DNA of 42,179 nucleotides from Sedimentisphaerales bacterium (GCA_028282905.1 JANQGW010000159.1:1-42179), one strand, 5' to 3'; counted from the stretch's first letter, positions 31,023 to 41,060 are shown. Notes: a model not told the origin generated them from the letters alone. Program-made: numbers and translations.

Positions 31023-33092
31023 CTACTCCACACCCACCAGCCAGTTGGCGGCAAACGCCGCAAGGTCCGCCATGTCCACATCTCCGTCACAATCGTGATC
31101 GGACTGGATCTGTGGAATGCACGGCTGGTACTCATAGGCACCCATGTCAATCGCACACACGACACCCACTGTTTGAACCATCGCTGGTACACCCGAATCA
31201 GGAACGGTCGGATCGTTAATGGCGCGAGGGTTTCCGATGATGTCCAAAGCATCGCCAACAGCAGACACAGAGGTGCTGTCGCCGGCATCAATACAGGGTG
31301 AGTCAGGTTGCAGTTGGAGGTTGTCATCTTCGGTCCCGACACTATCGTCCAATCCGTCTGCATCAACAAATAACGGGGCGGAATCAATATTGCCGCCGAG
31401 ATCCTGTCCTAAGCCGGCCTCCCAGCTGCCGCTGCTGTAGCTGCCCTGGATATCACAATAGCTGAACATTGGCGTGCCTGAATCTGTATATATTTGACTG
31501 CCAACACCACCAACACTGTTACCCCATAGGATGCAGTTGCTCACGTTCGGAGAAGAAGAATTATACATCCCGCCGCCGTCGGTTGCGGTATTGCCGCTGA
31601 ACAAACAGGAACTGACGGTTGGAGAAGAAGAAGAATTATACATCCCGCCGCCGTCGTAGTATGTGGTATTGCTGCTGAACGTGCAGGAACCGACGGTTGG
31701 AAAAGAAGAAGAATTATACATCCCGCCGCCGTCGGTTGCGGTATTGCCGATGAACGTGCAGGAATTGACGGTTGGAGAAGAAGAATTATCATTCAACATC
31801 CCGCCACCGCGACCGACGTTGCCACCGACGCCGCGTGCGATATTACCGCTGAACGTGCAGAAACTGACGGTTGGAGAAGAAGAAGAATTATACATCCCGC
31901 CGCCGCTGCCGCCGCCGAAGTAGTCTGCGGCATTGCCGCTGATCGTGCAGGAACTGATGGTGGGAGAAGAAGAAGCATTATACACCCCGCCGCCAAACCT
32001 GTTATATCCGTTTCTTATCACGAATCCAATGATAACAGTGTTGGGATCTTCGCCGGAGTTACAGGTGATGACACTGCCGGCTTGATTACCGTCGATGATC
32101 GTTGCAAGCACAACATTGGGGTCGGTTGGGTCACTGCTTTGCAGGGTGATCGCCTTGCCCCGCAGATTGATCGTTTCAACATACGTCCCCGGCATGACGA
32201 TGATCACATCGCCATCAACCGCGACGTCAATTGCAGCCTGTATCGTATCATAAGGCGAAGGCCCGTCACCGTCAACATAGATCACGCCTTCACACACATC
32301 ACCAACGCCATCGCTATCTGTATCGGATTGGTCAGAGTTGGGAGTATAGGGACAATTGTCATGGATGTCCGGAATATCATCGTCGTCAGCATCTTCCAGA
32401 TTGTAGATCAGACCAATTTCCGTATCCGTCAGCGCCCGGTTATAGACCCTGACATCATCAATCAGGCCGTGATAATAGCGGCCTGTTCCGTCCCACGAAC
32501 CGATCGCAGCGGCCCGAGTCAGATCGATCGGTACGGGCAAGGCTTCTGATTCTTTGTCCAAATCACCATTCAGATAGATCTTGGCGAAAACATTAGGATC
32601 ATCGGCAGCGGAATACACCACCGCGACATGGGTCCATTCGTTTTGAGGAACGGATGTCGCAGAAGTCACGCCCACACCGTTGCCAACCGCCAATTGCACC
32701 TTACCGCCATAGATTTGAAAGTGAACCACGCCGGTTTCCCAGCCAGTTTGATCATAGATTGCGGTATACCCCAACCCAGGCAATGTATAGGGATTGATCC
32801 AGGCGCAGATAGTGATTGCATCGCATGCCGGATAGCCGCCAATGCCGGCAATGCTGACAAATTCATCGCTGCCGTTGAACTCCAATGCGCCGCCGACAAC
32901 CCCCTCGGTCCAGGCAGCATCCGGATCGTCAAAGCCCTCAAGTGTCCCATCATTGGGATCGGCAGTGCCGTCTGTCGCAATGGCTCCCGATGTCTCATCC
33001 AGCGTCCAGTGGGCAGTGAGACCGTCCGTGAGATCAGCCGCCGCAAGATGAACCAACAGCAGGACGGATATAAGAAATGGTAAATGTTTCAT
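31023..33092 (-). CDS. Secreted LamG / beta-helix protein with C-terminal dockerin-like repeat
   Basis: A 689-residue protein with signal peptide (KHLPFLISVLLLVHLAAA). A LamG-type domain (about 22-235, from LTAHWTLDETSG to DDVRVYNRALT) leads to an Asp-rich calcium-binding stretch of thrombospondin type 3 character (DADDDDIPDIHDNC ... DTDSDGVGDVC). Then come a parallel beta-helix (about 270-560, IYVDGDGPSPYDTIQAAID start) with a run of near-identical GGGMYNSSSSPTVSSCTFSGN turns, and a C-terminal DHDCDGDVDMADLAAFAANWL, a single dockerin-like calcium repeat common in this group of planctomycetes. No catalytic residues are visible; a polysaccharide-binding or surface role is likely. AAGGAG lies 8 bases before the ATG. 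Confidence 0.85.
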   Translation of the reverse strand: MKHLPFLISVLLLVHLAAADLTDGLTAHWTLDETSGAIATDGTADPNDGTLEGFDDPDAAWTEGVVGGALEFNGSDEFVSIAGIGGYPACDAITICAWINPYTLPGLGYTAIYDQTGWETGVVHFQIYGGKVQLAVGNGVGVTSATSVPQNEWTHVAVVYSAADDPNVFAKIYLNGDLDKESEALPVPIDLTRAAAIGSWDGTGRYYHGLIDDVRVYNRALTDTEIGLIYNLEDADDDDIPDIHDNCPYTPNSDQSDTDSDGVGDVCEGVIYVDGDGPSPYDTIQAAIDVAVDGDVIIVMPGTYVETINLRGKAITLQSSDPTDPNVVLATIIDGNQAGSVITCNSGEDPNTVIIGFVIRNGYNRFGGGVYNASSSPTISSCTISGNAADYFGGGSGGGMYNSSSSPTVSFCTFSGNIARGVGGNVGRGGGMLNDNSSSPTVNSCTFIGNTATDGGGMYNSSSFPTVGSCTFSSNTTYYDGGGMYNSSSSPTVSSCLFSGNTATDGGGMYNSSSPNVSNCILWGNSVGGVGSQIYTDSGTPMFSYCDIQGSYSSGSWEAGLGQDLGGNIDSAPLFVDADGLDDSVGTEDDNLQLQPDSPCIDAGDSTSVSAVGDALDIIGNPRAINDPTVPDSGVPAMVQTVGVVCAIDMGAYEYQPCIPQIQSDHDCDGDVDMADLAAFAANWLVGVE
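31541..31985 (-). repeat. Tandem repeat region encoding beta-helix turns
   Basis: On the minus strand a unit of about 75-100 bases recurs five to six times. It contains a purine/pyrimidine-asymmetric TCTTCTTC tract and encodes GGGMYNSSSSPTVSSCTFSGN with small changes. Spacing between units varies because of inserted glycine-rich segments (for example GGNVGRGG). Copy number is likely to vary between strains. Confidence 0.85.
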
Positions 33093-33203
33093 GATACTGT
33101 CTCCTTATCAATGGGAGCTAATCTTCAATTTCAATGCAATAGAAGCCAACTCATTGTTATGTATGACAGCCCAGCAGAACATCTCCTCTCAGATGAAGTC
33201 CTT

Positions 33204-33231
33204 ATTATATCCAATTTTGATAGAAAATCAA
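33204..33231 (-). promoter_or_regulatory. Predicted sigma-70 promoter of the LamG/beta-helix gene
   Basis: On the minus strand TTGATT (33231-33226), a 16-base spacer and a perfect TATAAT (33209-33204) precede a leader of about 105 bases. The gap from 33093 to 33518 otherwise holds no supported gene. Confidence 0.6.
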
Positions 33232-33518
33232 GACAAAATCCCGGCAACGCCCTCCAAAGCACCAAATTCAGTATTTCCCCAATAGCCCCCCGCCGCCCTC
33301 AGTTCGCCCCCAAGATCCGGTTTTCTAGGTATGATTTGGGAGAAAATCCAGGTTTTTGATCGCTTAATTATAGCCCAACAAGCTCACTCAGATTTTTGTC
33401 AACACTACTGGCAACGCAACTTTTCCCATTTTCCGCAAGTCCTTATTGATACTAAAACTTATGATTTTTCTATTATTTCCTGCCCCAAATTTCTGTTGAG
33501 CCGATTTCCATTCCCCTA

Positions 33519-36500
33519 CTACTCTTTGAGCTTCGTCAAATATGCCATTGAAGCCTGAATGGAATGCCCACAGGTACACCCTGAGCTGGCTTCGGGAATC
33601 ATAATCATCCCGCCGGCGGGGATAATATTGATCCAGCAGCCAGGTCGAGTCACCTTCGTCAACTGCACCGGGCCCTTGCCGGGATTCAGGTCGTACATAT
33701 ACGGATTCTGCCCTCTCCAGAACAGCCCATAATTTGAGGCACTGATACCGCCGCAGCCGTGACCGCGGCGTTTAAACTTCCAGTCAGGCTGTTTCCGCCC
33801 GGTCTTTAAATCATATGCATACGGCCAGACATAAACCGTGTCCTTAACAATTGTGGGGTGTCGGTTATATTCTCCGTGCCCGCCGTCACGCGCCAACTCA
33901 CTGTTATGCGTAGCCTCCCATATCCGCCGACCGGTTTTCGACTCATACGCATCAACATGATAAGTAACATTCTTGCCGATGAGCTTAGAGCCGTTCAGAA
34001 TGAGCACGCCCTTGGAAAAATTCAAAGAAACAGGTTCCTTGTAAGGTGATGTGTCGATTGCCTCTTTGTATCTGACCTGGCCGGTGCGTATATCCAAGGC
34101 AACTAAATGCTGCTTGCCTCCGTCAAACAGTGTTTTAATCGGCAGCCGTCCTAATTTATCCCTCATTGCCTTCGAGCTGGTCGTCTCAATAAAAAAGACA
34201 CACCCGTCACCCACCGTCAGTGTCGGGTTGAGAATCAGCCCTTGCTTGTAGGTCCACAAGTCGCTTCCGGTTTTTCGGTTTTTGGCAAACAGAAAATCGC
34301 TCGTCACCACTTTCATATTATGATACCAAAGAGCCGCATCAGCCGCCCTGCTCGTTTCCGTATAAGACGCCCCTTTACGGCGACCGCTGCCGAACAGTAA
34401 ATCATCCTGATACGCCAGATAACCCCATTCACGTGCCGCTGATGAAACCGGCTGAGGCATCGTAAGAGTCTTTTTTAGCTCGCCGGTTTTGACATCGAAT
34501 CCCAAACATTGATCAGCTTTGGCAACATAGAGATAATTCTCGTCAACGGCCATACTGCCCGAATCTAAAAACACACCCAATCGCCTCGAATCCGGAATAC
34601 GCAACTCCCACAGCATCGCCCCGTTATAAGCATCCACACAATAAACAATATCATCACCCGGCACAAACAGCCGACCGTCTTTATACAGAGGCGGCACATT
34701 GCGATGGTGCCGATCAATCATCTCACGCGGACCGGGTCGTCCGAACCATTGCAGCTCGATATCGCTGCTGACCAAATCATCCCGGCTGCACGCACTGTTT
34801 CCGGCATCGGCATAGGTATGGGTCCACTCGCCCTGCCCCGGCAAAGCTTCGCGTGTCGCAATGGCCCCCTTTAATGCCCCCGACTGCCATTCCTTCCAGC
34901 CGGCGATCGACTTACGCCCCCAGTCAAGCAGTCCATCCGGATTACCGCCGGTACCGATAGCAACAACACCCCCACACGGCCGCAACACCCGCCATGTTTC
35001 AGCGGCATCGGTCGTAGTCTTTCCGGTCAGTAGCGACTGATCGGATGTAATCAGGTTCGCAAAACAGCTTGGATACGGTAGCTTATCCAGTGGCCCGTGA
35101 TGAATCGCGACACGTTTACCGTAAAGACCGGCTGATGCCAGACGCTTGCGAGCCTCATCGACTTTTTCTTTGTCCGGCTCAATGCCGATAATATGCAAAT
35201 TCGTGTGGCTGGCCAATTCGTAAGCCAACTGCCCCTTTTCCGCCCCTAAAATCAGACAATAGCCCTTATCGAAGTCGATTGCCTTTTTCATCGCCTCGGC
35301 AGCCGCCTTCATCGCCTCGGCAGCCGCCGCATACATCGCTGAATTTTCAGTCTCCGGATACGGCGTGGCTGTGGCAGTGATGCGCTGCGGTTCGGTTGAA
35401 GCTCCTTTGCCAAAACAATGAATAATTCCTTCATCCGTACTAACCAGCAATTGTCCGCCCGCTGCGGCCAGCCCGTAGCCTTTGCCCTGAATTTTATCCT
35501 GCCAGAGCAATTCGCCAGTCCTCGCGTTGTAGGCGTAGACAGCATTCTCACCACCGACAAACAACATGTCCCCTGCGATAATCATCGCATACTTCCCCTC
35601 ACAGGGGACATCCCATTTAAGGCATTTCGACAGCTTCTCATTGGCCTCTTTCAGTTGCCGATTCTGCTCTCGCGTACGCTTTTTAATCTTTTCAAGTGTG
35701 CGAATCCGGCTGTTCAATTCAACATAGGCTTTGCGGTTCAGCGCGGAAAGATGCCCCTCGCTTAAGAGGTACGTCGCCGGCCCTTTGGCAATCATCTGAT
35801 ACCCCGGCGCAGTCGCGATACGTTCTCTTGACTCCGGCCCCGACAGGCTCAATTGTCCCCGTTCATTCGGCCCGGCAATGAACATATCATCCTGAACAAT
35901 GGCAAAACATCCCCCGCCGCCCATTGAGCCAAGATGTTTCCCGCTGATTTTGTCAAATAACGCCGGCGCCGTCCGTCCCGTGGGAACATACAGCCGGGAA
36001 GACGAAGCCAGCATATACCCCTGCGGTGAAATCTCGATTTTCTCCTTCAAAATTTCCCGACCGGTTGACACGTCCACCGCACACAAAAAAGTATCACACG
36101 TGGGAAACACTCCGCAGGTGAAATAGACTTTTCCATCCTCAACCACAATCCCGCTGCGGATGGGCCATCGGGAAATCATCCGCCCGTTACCGAAAATGCG
36201 TTTGTCCTCGGTCGGACGATACTTCCAGACCAAATTACCATCCGACGCATTAAGACAGTAAATGCATCCGTCATCCGAACCGACATAGACCTTTCCATTG
36301 ACCACCGAAGGCGACAGCCGAATCGGCCCTTCCGTCACAAATGTCCATCGGGTTTTGGCGGTTTCAGCATCCAGGCAATACACGGTATCATCCACCGTTG
36401 ACCCAAAATAGATGTGGCCGTCTGCAATCGCGACATGGAAAACCCGGTCATAGGTATTCGTCGGGCTAAGCGCGTGCCCAAAATTCCAGTAGTCCGTTTT

Positions 36501-36749
36501 CGCCGGCATCTCCGGCCAGGCCGGGTTGGGGACATCTTGACTCTGATAGGTCCAAACCTCCGACAGCGGCAGCGACAACGCCTCACTGGAAACACCGCTG
36601 CGCTGATTATCTCCACGATAAGTCTTCCAGTCACCATGAGCCGACACGGTGATGATAATCATCATCGCAATAAACAATAAACATTGATGTCTTAGAAATG
36701 TAGTCAAAGATTGCACAATAGGACTCCTGTTCTTACAAACAGTATTCAT
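33519..36749 (-). CDS. Secreted PQQ-type beta-propeller protein with embedded methyltransferase-like domain
   Basis: A 1076-residue protein. A signal segment (LLFIAMMIIITVSAHG) is followed by WKTYRGDNQRSG and many propeller blades of the form 'DG.IYFGS.DD.VYCLDA.TG...W', as in BamB/PQQ-dehydrogenase-like domains. A coiled-coil insert (about 340-375, RIRTLEKIKKRTREQNRQLKEANEKL) precedes further blades. At about 485-610 a Rossmann segment appears: KGYCLILGAEKGQLAYELA, IIGIEPDKEKVDEARKRLASAGL, then LPYPSCFANLITSD and WRVLRPCGGVVAIG, the motif I to post-III order of class I SAM methyltransferases. Blades then resume, ending with PGCWINIIPAGGMIMIPEASSGCTCGHSIQ, a conserved cysteine-bearing tail. 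The architecture recurs in planctomycetes. A SAM enzyme in a secreted protein is odd, so the domain may be structural. Confidence 0.85.
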   Translation of the reverse strand: MNTVCKNRSPIVQSLTTFLRHQCLLFIAMMIIITVSAHGDWKTYRGDNQRSGVSSEALSLPLSEVWTYQSQDVPNPAWPEMPAKTDYWNFGHALSPTNTYDRVFHVAIADGHIYFGSTVDDTVYCLDAETAKTRWTFVTEGPIRLSPSVVNGKVYVGSDDGCIYCLNASDGNLVWKYRPTEDKRIFGNGRMISRWPIRSGIVVEDGKVYFTCGVFPTCDTFLCAVDVSTGREILKEKIEISPQGYMLASSSRLYVPTGRTAPALFDKISGKHLGSMGGGGCFAIVQDDMFIAGPNERGQLSLSGPESRERIATAPGYQMIAKGPATYLLSEGHLSALNRKAYVELNSRIRTLEKIKKRTREQNRQLKEANEKLSKCLKWDVPCEGKYAMIIAGDMLFVGGENAVYAYNARTGELLWQDKIQGKGYGLAAAGGQLLVSTDEGIIHCFGKGASTEPQRITATATPYPETENSAMYAAAAEAMKAAAEAMKKAIDFDKGYCLILGAEKGQLAYELASHTNLHIIGIEPDKEKVDEARKRLASAGLYGKRVAIHHGPLDKLPYPSCFANLITSDQSLLTGKTTTDAAETWRVLRPCGGVVAIGTGGNPDGLLDWGRKSIAGWKEWQSGALKGAIATREALPGQGEWTHTYADAGNSACSRDDLVSSDIELQWFGRPGPREMIDRHHRNVPPLYKDGRLFVPGDDIVYCVDAYNGAMLWELRIPDSRRLGVFLDSGSMAVDENYLYVAKADQCLGFDVKTGELKKTLTMPQPVSSAAREWGYLAYQDDLLFGSGRRKGASYTETSRAADAALWYHNMKVVTSDFLFAKNRKTGSDLWTYKQGLILNPTLTVGDGCVFFIETTSSKAMRDKLGRLPIKTLFDGGKQHLVALDIRTGQVRYKEAIDTSPYKEPVSLNFSKGVLILNGSKLIGKNVTYHVDAYESKTGRRIWEATHNSELARDGGHGEYNRHPTIVKDTVYVWPYAYDLKTGRKQPDWKFKRRGHGCGGISASNYGLFWRGQNPYMYDLNPGKGPVQLTKVTRPGCWINIIPAGGMIMIPEASSGCTCGHSIQASMAYLTKLKE
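35287..35328 (-). repeat. Perfect 21-base tandem duplication
   Basis: TTCATCGCCTCGGCAGCCGC plus C occurs twice back to back and encodes AAAEAMK repeated just before the methyltransferase-like domain. It is an alanine-rich helical linker that looks recently duplicated. Confidence 0.85.
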
Positions 36750-36894
36750 GTTATATCCGGCTCAAATGGACACCGACTCTTTAAATAGAATATCCCAAGA
36801 GTCAGAAAAACTCAAGATTTTCAATTCACGTTTGAATGTTTGCAGTTGCGGCCCCTCTGATTTAACCAATGTATACGGCGACTATCATCTCATT

Positions 36895-36936
36895 AAAAAA
36901 GCGTAAGCCCCTTTGTGAACAGGAACTTACGCTTTT
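36895..36936 (-). terminator. Rho-independent terminator of the double transglutaminase gene
   Basis: AAAAGCGTAAG (36897-36907) pairs perfectly with CTTACGCTTTT (36926-36936). On the minus strand the hairpin ends in a run of six T and lies about 34 bases after the stop at 36970. It would also work weakly on the plus strand. Confidence 0.85.
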
Positions 36937-36969
36937 GTCTTTTGTGGATCCGCCGGCGGCGAATGTATA

Positions 36970-39900
36970 TTAGTGAGCCGCGGCAGCTTTTTTGACCAGG
37001 ATCATTTCCATATTCTTATGGCTGATCTGGCGGTTAATCTCCATCAGTTCGTCATAGTTTTCCGGGTCAACGACCGCATCATCCAGTATAACAGTCTGGA
37101 CAATTGTCATATCGCCGGCGTCATCTCTGCTCACTTCGGTCGTCAGCGTGCCGGCGCCATTCGGCAACTGCCAAACGCGGCTCTCCGGCGCCATCAGCAC
37201 CTGGCCATACCCTTCCGGCAGATCAATGCGAATACGAACCTCCGCCTCGACCGGCCCGGTAATATAATACGGGGTTTCATGCTCATCGGTCCGCAATCCC
37301 AGCACTGACAGTGCATTGGGCACATCAAAATAAATCGAATCGCCGTCACACACAGCGTATTTATCCACAGTTACCGCAAACCGCTCAATCCCCGGATACG
37401 CATCAAACTCTGTCGTCAGTGGTTCGGTCAATGTCGCCGACTGTGCGATCGAAGCGACCAACTGCTGCACATAACGACCCCTTTTTTCCGGCGGCATCTC
37501 GGCAAACATCCGCTTGCGGTCACCAAAACTGCCGCCCTGAATCCGGCTGCTGACCTTAAAGGCCGCATCGCCGTCAGCGGTAATTTTAATGTCATATTCC
37601 TGATATGACCGGCTCTCCAATTCGTCAGCAATATCCAGTTCCGTAATCTTCCCGTTAGCCAGTTCCATCACCGGGCAGTCATCAAATCCCGTCACGCCCA
37701 AGTGATCGTACTGATGGCTGTCATTCAGGTAAAAATCGTCACCGCCGATTTTCACACGTACTAAAACCGTCCCAAACAGCGACGCACCCGAATATTCCAG
37801 CTGCATTTGCCGCAGCGTCTCGACTCGCGAGGTATAGCAAGCTAACACAAATTCCGGTTTCAGCTTGGCCGCTTTGCACATCGCATACAGCAAAATCGCA
37901 CGGTCCGTCGAGTTGCCGTAACCATCGGCCAGCGTCGTATCAGCGGCCGTAATTGCCTCGTCTGTCATCGCCCCGGCTCCCGGGCCGACCCCGCGAATAT
38001 TCCGTGCCACGAAATCACGAATGACAATCGCCTTTTCGCCGCGTCCCTTCACATCAGCGGCCAATGCTTTTGCCTTCTCAGACGCCTGTTTCTGACCGGA
38101 AACAGCCTTTGTCAACTTTTTCTTCATATCTCTGGCATAGTCGCTCCAGTCGCCGGTCGTCAGCTTCACCGACGGCACAAAACTATCTACCGGCGGCATA
38201 CTGTCTTCCCGCGGAATCATTTCCAGATTTTCCGCCGAGAACACATACATCAGCGTATCAACGTCCACTTTCTTTCCCTGGGCAATGACGGTCTGGCCTT
38301 CAACATCCGCTTCCATCACACCATTATCATCCACCAGCAGTCGGTGCTCAAGCGTTTTCGGCATCTGAACCGTTACAACCTTCCGCTTTAACGGATCCTG
38401 TGATGCAAAGATCTGCGACATCGTGAAAAACGGCTTACCCGTCACTGTCCGGCGGTACTGGTACTCGATCACACTGCCGATCTCTACACCCGGTACCGAC
38501 GCAACCAGCGTTTTCGACGCCGGATACCGCGGCGCTGACGCCACCCAGCCGGCGTCCATCAGATTGATTTCGTCCTTGGTGATTTCTTTCACCGTTTCAC
38601 CGGTAGTCACTTTCGCCGAAAGCACCTCAACGGTTTCCCAGCCTTCGTTGTAGTTCAGCTTCAGTTCGGCATGGTCCTTCATCCCGTTATACGTCTTGAC
38701 CTGCTTCTTCACCGTCACGGTTTCGGTCCAGTGACTCGCATCAGTCAGCACGTATACACGTTCGATGTTTTCAAATACCACATCAGCCACCGCATCATCG
38801 GACGGGCGTGAGAAAATCGCCATCTTTCGGTTATTATACTCCATCGTTCGCAGATGCTGCTTGAGCGTTAGATATTGTTCAGAATCAACCTCGGTAACCT
38901 TGATCAAAAATGTCCCGCTGCCGATGAGCTTGCCGTCTTTAAATTCAAACTTCCTGTCCAGCGAGATGATTTCATCGTTAATACTGTCATAGGCCGGCAT
39001 CGACAGAGCCTGTCCAATCGCCGGATCAACGTCAATCTCCAATGTCTGCTGAACACCGCAGGCATAATCGGTTTTCATCGGAAAACGCCGTTTCTCAAGC
39101 CCTGCGCTCCGCAGAACAAAGTTCGCCATGCCTACGCTTCGATCCATACTGATCGTCGGCATCATAATCGTATCGCCCTGACCAACCAGCACATCTTCGG
39201 CAGAAAACGACAGGTCCACTTCCAGCGGCGCCGATGTATCCAGCATATCAGCCGGGCGAATCTGACAATCGCTCAGCGTCGCCCCGGCGACAACCGCTTT
39301 AATCACCGACTCAAAAAACTGCCGCCGCTGTTCCGGTGCACTGCGGGCAAAAAAGCCGCGATAGGCATTGTCGTTAATCCCGTCAAACCGCAGGCTGCAT
39401 TGTGCTTCCAGGTCGCCTTGTGCGGTAATCTTTCCGGTTGTGTTCACCCGCATCAGGTTTTCCATCGCCGGCACAATCGGCGACGTCAGCAGGGTTTCCC
39501 CATCCGGCCGAGCCACCAAATAGCTCTTGTCACACAAATAAGCCGGAAACAGTTCCTTGGTATTCTCATCGGTCGAGTCCATCAGAATATAGCTGCCGTC
39601 CGGATTCAATACCGCTGTAATCGCATGATTAAAGTACGGCTGGGGTACTTCCATGTCCTTTTTCGGACCGTTGTTAATCAGTACCGGAAACGCCTCCAAA
39701 TCCGCCAGACGCAGCATCGTCACCAGCAGTGCCGCCTTGTCCCGACAAACCCCGTGGCGATTATCAAACGTTTGGTATACATGGTGCGGCTGATACCCCG
39801 GCGCTTCGTCTTCACCTTCCGGGATAATGCCCAGATACCGGATTTCCTGAGAGACAAACTTAAAAATCGCTTCGATCTTTTCCTGTCGACTGCCGCAATC

Positions 39901-40794
39901 CTTGACCAGTTCGGCAACCTTGGCCTTCATATCATCGGTCGGCGTCAGATACGGCTCACACAAATCATAATACCACTTCGAAACAGCCTTCCAGTCCGGC
40001 GCCGTACTCAGCAGCAGCCGCTGGGTCACATTGTAGTACTCCGGCATCGCCGGCTCTTCAAAAATCTGCGGCACATTCTTCACATCCCAGCGATAAACCT
40101 TACGTCCGTTTTCCTGCCGCGTTGTAAACGTCACCGTCCCTTCAATCGAATCTTTAATCTCCCCCCGCTGCAGCGGCAGTTCCTTCGGCTCATGAACCTC
40201 ATACACATAGTTGCGAATCGGCGAATTGCTCTCGAATACCTGGAAGCCGCACCAAATCCCCTTTGCGCGGGGTTTGTGGTTTTTGCGAACGATCACCGAG
40301 TGAATCACATCACCAATCTCCAGCCCCGGCAAACCGATCTGCAAAATCTTCTGTGCCGGGTCATAAATATTCATCGACATCTGCGAGCGATCCACCATCT
40401 CCTTGCTCTGGGCGGCCACATCCACCGGCACCTCTGTCCCGTCCGGCTTAATGATTTCCAGCGTCCGCACCTCCCACGTTGAATACGTCTCATTAAACGG
40501 CAGCGTCACCGTCTGGTTATCACGTTTGCCCTTCTCAGTCAGCACCTTCTCATACATATCCATCCACGTCACATACGTCGCGTCCGGCTGATAATAATCG
40601 ACACTGCGATCACAAATCATAATCGTATCGGCGTTCGGATACTCATCAACGCCCACCGTCGCCGCCTCTTTCAGCACACTGGCCTTATCCCATTTGTACT
40701 GGTCAAACGAATCCAGGTCAATAGCCTGTCCCAAAGCCGCCCCCGCTACAGTCAACAATACCAATGACATCCATAAACGATTGAATAATTTCAT
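36970..40794 (-). CDS. Secreted protein with two DUF3857-transglutaminase-like modules
   Basis: A 1274-residue protein with signal peptide (KLFNRLWMSLVLLTVAGAALGQ). Module 1: a DUF3857 beta domain (WMDMYEKVLTEKGKRDNQTVTLPFNETYSTWEVRTLEI) and a transglutaminase-like domain with Cys in DNRHGVCRDKAALLVTML (about residue 350), His in YFNHAITAVL and Asp in YILMDSTDE. Module 2 repeats this plan (WTETVTVKKQVKTYNGMKDHAELKLNYNEGWETVEVL), but the nucleophile position reads DGYGNSTDRAILLYAM, with Ser for Cys, and the His is not evident. So the first copy is probably active and the second degenerate. The function of the family is unknown; peptide cleavage or crosslinking at the envelope is plausible. The ATG at 40794 has GGAG 6 bases upstream. 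Confidence 0.88.
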   Translation of the reverse strand: MKLFNRLWMSLVLLTVAGAALGQAIDLDSFDQYKWDKASVLKEAATVGVDEYPNADTIMICDRSVDYYQPDATYVTWMDMYEKVLTEKGKRDNQTVTLPFNETYSTWEVRTLEIIKPDGTEVPVDVAAQSKEMVDRSQMSMNIYDPAQKILQIGLPGLEIGDVIHSVIVRKNHKPRAKGIWCGFQVFESNSPIRNYVYEVHEPKELPLQRGEIKDSIEGTVTFTTRQENGRKVYRWDVKNVPQIFEEPAMPEYYNVTQRLLLSTAPDWKAVSKWYYDLCEPYLTPTDDMKAKVAELVKDCGSRQEKIEAIFKFVSQEIRYLGIIPEGEDEAPGYQPHHVYQTFDNRHGVCRDKAALLVTMLRLADLEAFPVLINNGPKKDMEVPQPYFNHAITAVLNPDGSYILMDSTDENTKELFPAYLCDKSYLVARPDGETLLTSPIVPAMENLMRVNTTGKITAQGDLEAQCSLRFDGINDNAYRGFFARSAPEQRRQFFESVIKAVVAGATLSDCQIRPADMLDTSAPLEVDLSFSAEDVLVGQGDTIMMPTISMDRSVGMANFVLRSAGLEKRRFPMKTDYACGVQQTLEIDVDPAIGQALSMPAYDSINDEIISLDRKFEFKDGKLIGSGTFLIKVTEVDSEQYLTLKQHLRTMEYNNRKMAIFSRPSDDAVADVVFENIERVYVLTDASHWTETVTVKKQVKTYNGMKDHAELKLNYNEGWETVEVLSAKVTTGETVKEITKDEINLMDAGWVASAPRYPASKTLVASVPGVEIGSVIEYQYRRTVTGKPFFTMSQIFASQDPLKRKVVTVQMPKTLEHRLLVDDNGVMEADVEGQTVIAQGKKVDVDTLMYVFSAENLEMIPREDSMPPVDSFVPSVKLTTGDWSDYARDMKKKLTKAVSGQKQASEKAKALAADVKGRGEKAIVIRDFVARNIRGVGPGAGAMTDEAITAADTTLADGYGNSTDRAILLYAMCKAAKLKPEFVLACYTSRVETLRQMQLEYSGASLFGTVLVRVKIGGDDFYLNDSHQYDHLGVTGFDDCPVMELANGKITELDIADELESRSYQEYDIKITADGDAAFKVSSRIQGGSFGDRKRMFAEMPPEKRGRYVQQLVASIAQSATLTEPLTTEFDAYPGIERFAVTVDKYAVCDGDSIYFDVPNALSVLGLRTDEHETPYYITGPVEAEVRIRIDLPEGYGQVLMAPESRVWQLPNGAGTLTTEVSRDDAGDMTIVQTVILDDAVVDPENYDELMEINRQISHKNMEMILVKKAAAAH

Positions 40795-40968
40795 GAGAGA
40801 CTCCTGTTCTTTAAAATATGTTAAAGTGACCTGCAAAAATCGTCACCCCCGGTAAAGTCATGTCAAACAGCCAAACAGCATATTACTCAAACTGACCAAA
40901 CCATCCGGTCTTATCTGAGCCAAAATCATCTTCCAAAAGAATCCTACCGTTATTCGGAATCCCCACCT

Positions 40969-41025
40969 GTCATTCCGAGCGCAGCCGAGGAATCTATTTA
41001 AACAACCTCGGCTGAAGGCCGATCC
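40969..41025 (+). repeat. Dispersed repeat, family C copy 2
   Basis: The same head as copy 1 (GTCATTCCGAGCGCAGCCGA, GGAATCTATT.AAACA) is followed by CCTCGGC-TGAA-GGCCGA, an imperfect hairpin. It occupies the gap between tRNA-Leu and the transglutaminase-like gene, where I see no gene. Confidence 0.85.
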
Positions 41026-41060
41026 ATAATTTTGGATTTTAGCATTTGATATTTGATTTT

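Noticed and set aside
31541-31985. CRISPR array
   Set aside because: The repeats are in frame within a coding sequence, encode beta-helix turns, and have no unique spacers or cas genes nearby.
33390-33420. TTGACA and TATAAT on the minus strand downstream of the PQQ protein gene
   Set aside because: The spacer is 24 bases, too long for a sigma-70 promoter.
38875-40482. Long open frame antisense to the DUF3857-transglutaminase gene
   Set aside because: It is a composition shadow of the real gene on the other strand, without domain features or a ribosome-binding site.
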